Source of the DNA: an uncultured bacterium
GTDB lineage: Bacteria; Bacillota_I; Bacilli_A; Erysipelotrichales; Erysipelotrichaceae
Assembly: GCA_903847945.1 (NCBI GenBank)
Contig: CAINEY010000011.1
Coordinates: forward strand, 225,290-289,289
DNA: 64,000 nucleotides
Direction: 5' to 3'
Within the stretch, counting starts at the first letter, position 1, and every line of letters begins with the position of its first letter. A model generated the notes under the pieces. That model was given only the letters and a program-made list of their open reading frames with translations. It did not search any database and was not told the origin of the DNA. This document shows positions 60,848 to 64,000 of the stretch, in pieces. A program made the translations under genes and the position numbers.

Positions 60848-62021
60848 CGCACAGCATGCCATCGTCCGTTTTGGGGAACTGACGCTTAAGGGCTTGAATC
60901 GGCGTGTTTTTGTGCAACAGTTGCGAACCAACATTTTGCGCCGGCTTACCGCAGCACCCAAAGCCAAAGTCATTGTTAAATACGACCATGCGTTGGTCTT
61001 TTTGAACGGTGAACCCGAGCACGTCGTCATCGACGCCTTAACCGACACGTTTGGAATCTCTAGCTTCTCGATGGTTTATCCGTGTGTACCGGAATTGGAA
61101 TCCGTATGCGAGATGGCGGTCCAGCTATTATCAGGTGAAGAACCGTGCACGTTCAAGGTGGATACCCGCCGAAAAGACAAGACCTTAGCCTTCACTTCCG
61201 TCGATTGGGACAAAGCCGTCGGGGGAGCTGTCTTAAGACAAACTTCCCATAAAGTAGATATTCATGATCCGCAGATCACCGTTCGCATCGAAGTAGATGC
61301 CCGTACGGCTTACCTGAGTGTCAAAGTCTATCCGGGACTGGGCGGAATGCCGGTGGGATCGATTGGGAAAGCGCTGGTACTTTTATCAGGAGGCATCGAT
61401 TCTCCGGTGGCTGCTTACTTAGCGATGAAACGGGGACTTGAAATCGAAGCCGTGCACTTTGCATCACCTCCGTATACGTCGCCTCAGGCGGTCCGTAAGG
61501 TTTATGATTTGGCGATCCAACTCAGCCGCTACCAACCCCATTTGATCGTCCATACGATTCCGGTCACCGATCTACAATTGGAGCTCTACGCGAAAGCCAA
61601 TCCGTCGTATGCGGTTATCTTGTTGCGTCGGCACATGATCCGTCTGGCGACGCGTCTGGCCAAACAACGCTCGGCGCAGGCTTTGATCACCGGTGAGTCG
61701 TTGGGCCAGGTTGCTTCGCAATCGATGGAGAGTATGAGCGTCATCCAAGCGGTGACCGAGTTGCCCGTCTTGCGTCCGGTGGTGGCTTTTGATAAACTAG
61801 ACATCATCGCGATCGCCAAGAAGATCGATACGTACCGGATTTCGATCGAACCGTATGCGGATTGTTGCACGCTTTTCTCGGTCGTCAACCCGATCACACG
61901 ACCGCGCTTGAATGATGTTTTGGCGGAAGAAGTCAAAATCGATTATGAACCGATGTTGGAAGCCTGCCTTGCGGGAATGGAAACACAAACGCCCGTAACG
62001 CAAACTGCCGACTATCTCTAG
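60834..62021 (+). CDS. thiI: tRNA 4-thiouridine synthetase ThiI
   Basis: Makes s4U8 in tRNA. The 395-residue protein has the N-terminal ferredoxin-like and THUMP domains and the PP-loop LLSGGIDSPVAAYL at about residue 180. There is no C-terminal rhodanese domain, as in Bacillus ThiI, so sulfur must come directly from the adjacent desulfurase. A Cys pair (ADCCTLF) lies near residue 345. The start at 60834 overlaps the desulfurase by 14 bases; the longer ORF start lies inside that gene. Confidence 0.95.
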   Translation: MAVPNAQHAIVRFGELTLKGLNRRVFVQQLRTNILRRLTAAPKAKVIVKYDHALVFLNGEPEHVVIDALTDTFGISSFSMVYPCVPELESVCEMAVQLLSGEEPCTFKVDTRRKDKTLAFTSVDWDKAVGGAVLRQTSHKVDIHDPQITVRIEVDARTAYLSVKVYPGLGGMPVGSIGKALVLLSGGIDSPVAAYLAMKRGLEIEAVHFASPPYTSPQAVRKVYDLAIQLSRYQPHLIVHTIPVTDLQLELYAKANPSYAVILLRRHMIRLATRLAKQRSAQALITGESLGQVASQSMESMSVIQAVTELPVLRPVVAFDKLDIIAIAKKIDTYRISIEPYADCCTLFSVVNPITRPRLNDVLAEEVKIDYEPMLEACLAGMETQTPVTQTADYL

Positions 62022-62029
62022 GAGGATGC

Positions 62030-63340
62030 ATGGCCTTTGAACGATTGACCGGGGCACTCAATGAAGCCCTGAAGAAACTGACGAAAACCGATAAAATCAA
62101 CGAGGGACACCTCGAGTCGTTGTTGCGAGAAGTCAAACTCGCTTTACTGGAAGCCGATGTCCACACGGATGCGGTAGATACGTTCTTAGCCGGAATCCGC
62201 TCCCGGGCATTGGGTGAGAAAGTCTTCGGTTCGATTAAACCCAGCGAAGCCCTGATGAAGATCGTCTACGATCGACTCGTCGACCTTCTGGGTTCGACAC
62301 AGCAGGCTTTCGACTATGCCCCGGGTCAGTTTACCGTGATAATGTTGGTGGGCTTGCAGGGAACCGGGAAGACCACTTCGGTAGCCAAACTGGCACATTT
62401 GCTGAAATCCAAAGGACGTAAACCGTATCTGGTGGCTGCTGACCTTCAACGTCCGGCAGCTATCGATCAACTCGAGATCCTGGGAACGCAGATCCAGGTC
62501 CCCGTCTATACCGATCGCACCACCAAACAGGCCTTGAGTGTCGTCAAGAGTGGCCTAAGTGCCGCTAAAAATGCATCATGCGATACCGTCATCATCGATA
62601 CCGCCGGCCGTTTAGCCATCGATGAAGCCTTGATGAATGAGCTGGCAGAGATTCAGCGTGCCGTCCATCCTCAGGAGATCCTGTTGACGGTGGATGCTTT
62701 GGCTGGGCAGGATGCGCTGACGGTCAGTGCCGGCTTTGCGAACGTCCTCAAACTCAGCGGGATCATTGTCTCCAAGTTTGACGGGGAATCCAAAGGCGGT
62801 GCCGTCTTATCTGCTAAAACCGTGACTCAAGTTCCCATAAAACTGGTCGGAACCGGGGAGAAGGTCACCGATTACGATCTCTTTTATGCCGACCGTATGG
62901 CCAACCGTCTGATCGGGATGGGTGATTTGATGAGTCTGGTGGAAACGGCACAAGCTAAACTGGATCAGGCGGCCCTAGAGCGCAGTGCTCAACGGATGTT
63001 GGATGGCCAGTTCACGCTGGATGACCTCCTGCATCAATTCGAACAGATGGCCAAGATGGGCTCTATGAAAGCCATGTTGGGCATGTTGCCGGGGATGTCG
63101 CAGTTGGCCTCGCAAGTCAACGACGCGCAAGCCAATGAAGCCATGAAGAAAAACAAGGCCATCATCTTGTCGATGACGGCCGAAGAGCGTGAAGACGCTT
63201 CGCTGCTTCGGGCTTCCCGTAAAGCCCGCATTGCGAAGGGGAGCGGAACCGACGTGAGTGACGTCAACCGGCTGATCAGTCAGTACGAGAAAGCTAAGGA
63301 TCAGGTGCGCATGATGGCGCGTCTGGCGAAACGCAAATAA
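62030..63340 (+). CDS. ffh: Signal recognition particle protein Ffh
   Basis: The SRP54 GTPase that targets membrane proteins with 4.5S RNA. The 436-residue protein has the N domain, G domain with GLQGTGKTT (Thr where most have Ser) and the DTAGRL motif, and a Met-rich M domain (MGSMKAMLGMLPGM) with the RNA-binding RIAKGSGT motif. The start follows TAGGAGG nine bases after thiI. ffh-rpsP-khpA-rimM is a conserved order. Confidence 0.97.
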   Translation: MAFERLTGALNEALKKLTKTDKINEGHLESLLREVKLALLEADVHTDAVDTFLAGIRSRALGEKVFGSIKPSEALMKIVYDRLVDLLGSTQQAFDYAPGQFTVIMLVGLQGTGKTTSVAKLAHLLKSKGRKPYLVAADLQRPAAIDQLEILGTQIQVPVYTDRTTKQALSVVKSGLSAAKNASCDTVIIDTAGRLAIDEALMNELAEIQRAVHPQEILLTVDALAGQDALTVSAGFANVLKLSGIIVSKFDGESKGGAVLSAKTVTQVPIKLVGTGEKVTDYDLFYADRMANRLIGMGDLMSLVETAQAKLDQAALERSAQRMLDGQFTLDDLLHQFEQMAKMGSMKAMLGMLPGMSQLASQVNDAQANEAMKKNKAIILSMTAEEREDASLLRASRKARIAKGSGTDVSDVNRLISQYEKAKDQVRMMARLAKRK

Positions 63341-63341
63341 G

Positions 63342-63385
63342 TGTCAAGATAAATACCTTGACAGGTATAATAGACATGGTATACT
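63342..63385 (+). promoter_or_regulatory. rpsP promoter overlapping an inverted repeat
   Basis: TTGACA (63358-63363), a 16-base spacer and TGG-TATACT (63380-63385). A second possible -10 is TATAAT at 63366-63371. The repeat TGTCAAG (63342-63348) / CTTGACA (63357-63363), with 8-base loop and no T-run, covers the -35 box. Confidence 0.65.
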
Positions 63386-63416
63386 GGTAAAGGTTTAATC
63401 CAAGGAGGAAATCACG

Positions 63417-63689
63417 ATGGCTGTTAAACTTCGTTTAAAACGCATGGGGGCTAAAAAGGATCCGTTCTACCGCATTGTCGCTGCCGATTCGCGTTATCCG
63501 CGCGATGGCCGCTTCATTGAAGCGATGGGCTACTACAACCCGACTTCTACGCCGGCTGAAATCAAAATCGATGAGGCTGTGGCACTCAAATGGTTAGCTG
63601 AAGGCGCTCAACCGTCCGACACCGTCCGCAATCTGTTCTCGCAAGCCGGGATCATGAAGAAGTTCCACGACGCGAAAAACGCGAAATAA
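63417..63689 (+). CDS. rpsP: 30S ribosomal protein S16
   Basis: A 90-residue ribosomal protein: N-terminal [20 protein letters not shown] and [19 protein letters not shown] are the family signature. AAGGAGG precedes the ATG. khpA follows after two bases. Confidence 0.97.
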   Translation: MAVKLRLKRMGAKKDPFYRIVAADSRYPRDGRFIEAMGYYNPTSTPAEIKIDEAVALKWLAEGAQPSDTVRNLFSQAGIMKKFHDAKNAK

Positions 63690-63691
63690 GT

Positions 63692-63940
63692 ATGGTCGAT
63701 CTCGAACAAGCTTTGACGGATCTGATGTTGCCGCTGGTGGATGATAAAGCCAGCCTCAGCGTCAAAGAAATGAGTTCGCTTGAAGAAGATGAAATCTTGT
63801 TGCATGTCTACGCTAAAAGCGAAGACGTGGCCCGTTTGATTGGGAAGCAAGGTTCCATGGCGAGCGCGATCCGCAACATGATGTCGGTCGCTTCGCGGCT
63901 TGAAAACAAGCGCATCTCGATTAAGTTTGAATCGTATTAG
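63692..63940 (+). CDS. khpA: KhpA-type KH-domain RNA-binding protein
   Basis: An 82-residue single KH domain (YlqC/KhpA) with the RNA-contact GKQG loop (residues 50-53). With KhpB it affects cell division and sRNA-mediated control in Gram-positive bacteria. It follows rpsP directly. Confidence 0.93.
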   Translation: MVDLEQALTDLMLPLVDDKASLSVKEMSSLEEDEILLHVYAKSEDVARLIGKQGSMASAIRNMMSVASRLENKRISIKFESY

Positions 63941-63941
63941 G

Positions 63942-63963
63942 ATGCGGGGGCATCCTTTTCTTT
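63942..63963 (+). terminator. Hairpin between khpA and the next gene
   Basis: GGATGC, GGGG loop, GCATCC, TTTTCTTT. The next ATG is only two bases past the T-rich tail. Confidence 0.6.
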
Positions 63964-63964
63964 C

Positions 63965-64000
63965 ATGATGAAAACACTGCGCATCGGACACATCGGAAAA
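63965..64000 (+). CDS. rimM: Probable RimM, N-terminal fragment (partial)
   Basis: Only 12 codons (MMKTLRIGHIGK) before the window ends. RimM (16S rRNA processing factor) is expected here because ffh-rpsP-khpA-rimM-trmD is conserved, and RIGHIGK fits the usual start of RimM. There is no ribosome binding site, since a terminator-like hairpin lies directly before the ATG. Confidence 0.5.
   Translation, partial: MMKTLRIGHIGK

Noticed and set aside
1..64000. CRISPR arrays, insertion sequences, tRNA or rRNA genes
   Set aside because: No regularly spaced repeats, transposase ORFs, tRNA cloverleaf signatures or rRNA sequence were recognised on either strand.
1..64000. UGA recoded as tryptophan, as in Mycoplasma
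   Set aside because: Genes such as lepA, etfB and the ABC half-transporter partners end properly at TGA, and tryptophan is encoded by TGG.

Overview
The window is a stretch of bacterial chromosome from a Gram-positive (Bacillota) organism of medium GC content. Gene content and order match the Bacilli: alaS-ireB-ruvX-DUF1292-mltG-udk-greA, mnmA followed by recD2, murC-DUF948-(YtxH-like)-ccpA, tyrS/rpsD/ezrA/cysteine desulfurase/thiI, and ffh-rpsP-khpA-rimM. Three aminoacyl-tRNA synthetase genes sit behind T-box leaders and metK behind an S-box riboswitch, also Bacillota traits. TGA is a stop codon (for example at the ends of lepA and etfB), so the mollicute UGA=Trp code is not in use. A lineage near the Erysipelotrichia/Mollicutes branch would fit, but this is an inference. 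No rRNA, tRNA, insertion sequence, prophage or CRISPR array was seen. The window is core chromosome, densely packed, with many 4-base or longer overlaps between consecutive genes.

Layout. 1-2.9 kb: the end of a RidA-family gene with a cysteine-rich tail, a ComK-like competence regulator, a YitT membrane protein, and riboswitch-controlled metK. 2.9-6.2 kb: a MarR regulator with a HlyD/MacB-type ABC efflux system. 6.2-18.8 kb, minus strand: a polysaccharide-deacetylase lipoprotein, a MarR-controlled heterodimeric ABC exporter, an ABC-2 exporter with a DUF1648 protein, recD2, a CPBP protease, mnmA and spx. 18.9-32.2 kb, plus strand: an APC permease, T-box trpS, T-box alaS and its operon, greA, comEA-comEC, holA and sdaA. 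32.2-43 kb: rpsT (minus), fmt, an ECF S component, lepA, a MazG-like gene, hemW, rpsO, a secreted subtilase, a GNAT protein, an aromatic-acid-exporter-like protein and pnp. 43-47 kb: a GntR-etfB-etfA-FAD oxidase operon resembling lactate dehydrogenase/Etf systems. 47-57 kb: peptidases, trmB, unknown lipoproteins, murC, ccpA and T-box tyrS. 57-64 kb: rpsD (minus), ezrA, cysteine desulfurase, thiI, ffh, rpsP, khpA and the start of a probable rimM.

How the genes work together. Several systems are complete or nearly so within the window. The tRNA sulfur-modification set has a desulfurase plus ThiI for 4-thiouridine, and MnmA for 2-thiouridine. The competence set has a ComK-like regulator, ComEA and ComEC. 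The lactate-type operon carries both a cre-like site and a GntR palindrome in its promoter, while a CcpA-like gene lies 10 kb downstream.

The most unusual signals are these. (i) A group of genes (pda-like lipoprotein, mnmA, two lipoproteins, ezrA, and nearly holA) have their start codon exactly six bases after an extended -10 box and no Shine-Dalgarno sequence, which suggests leaderless mRNAs. (ii) The comEA start codon lies in the loop of what looks like the greA terminator. (iii) An intrinsically disordered protein next to murC carries two ISP-aromatic-G motifs. (iv) RidA and Spx both carry extra cysteine-bearing C-terminal extensions.
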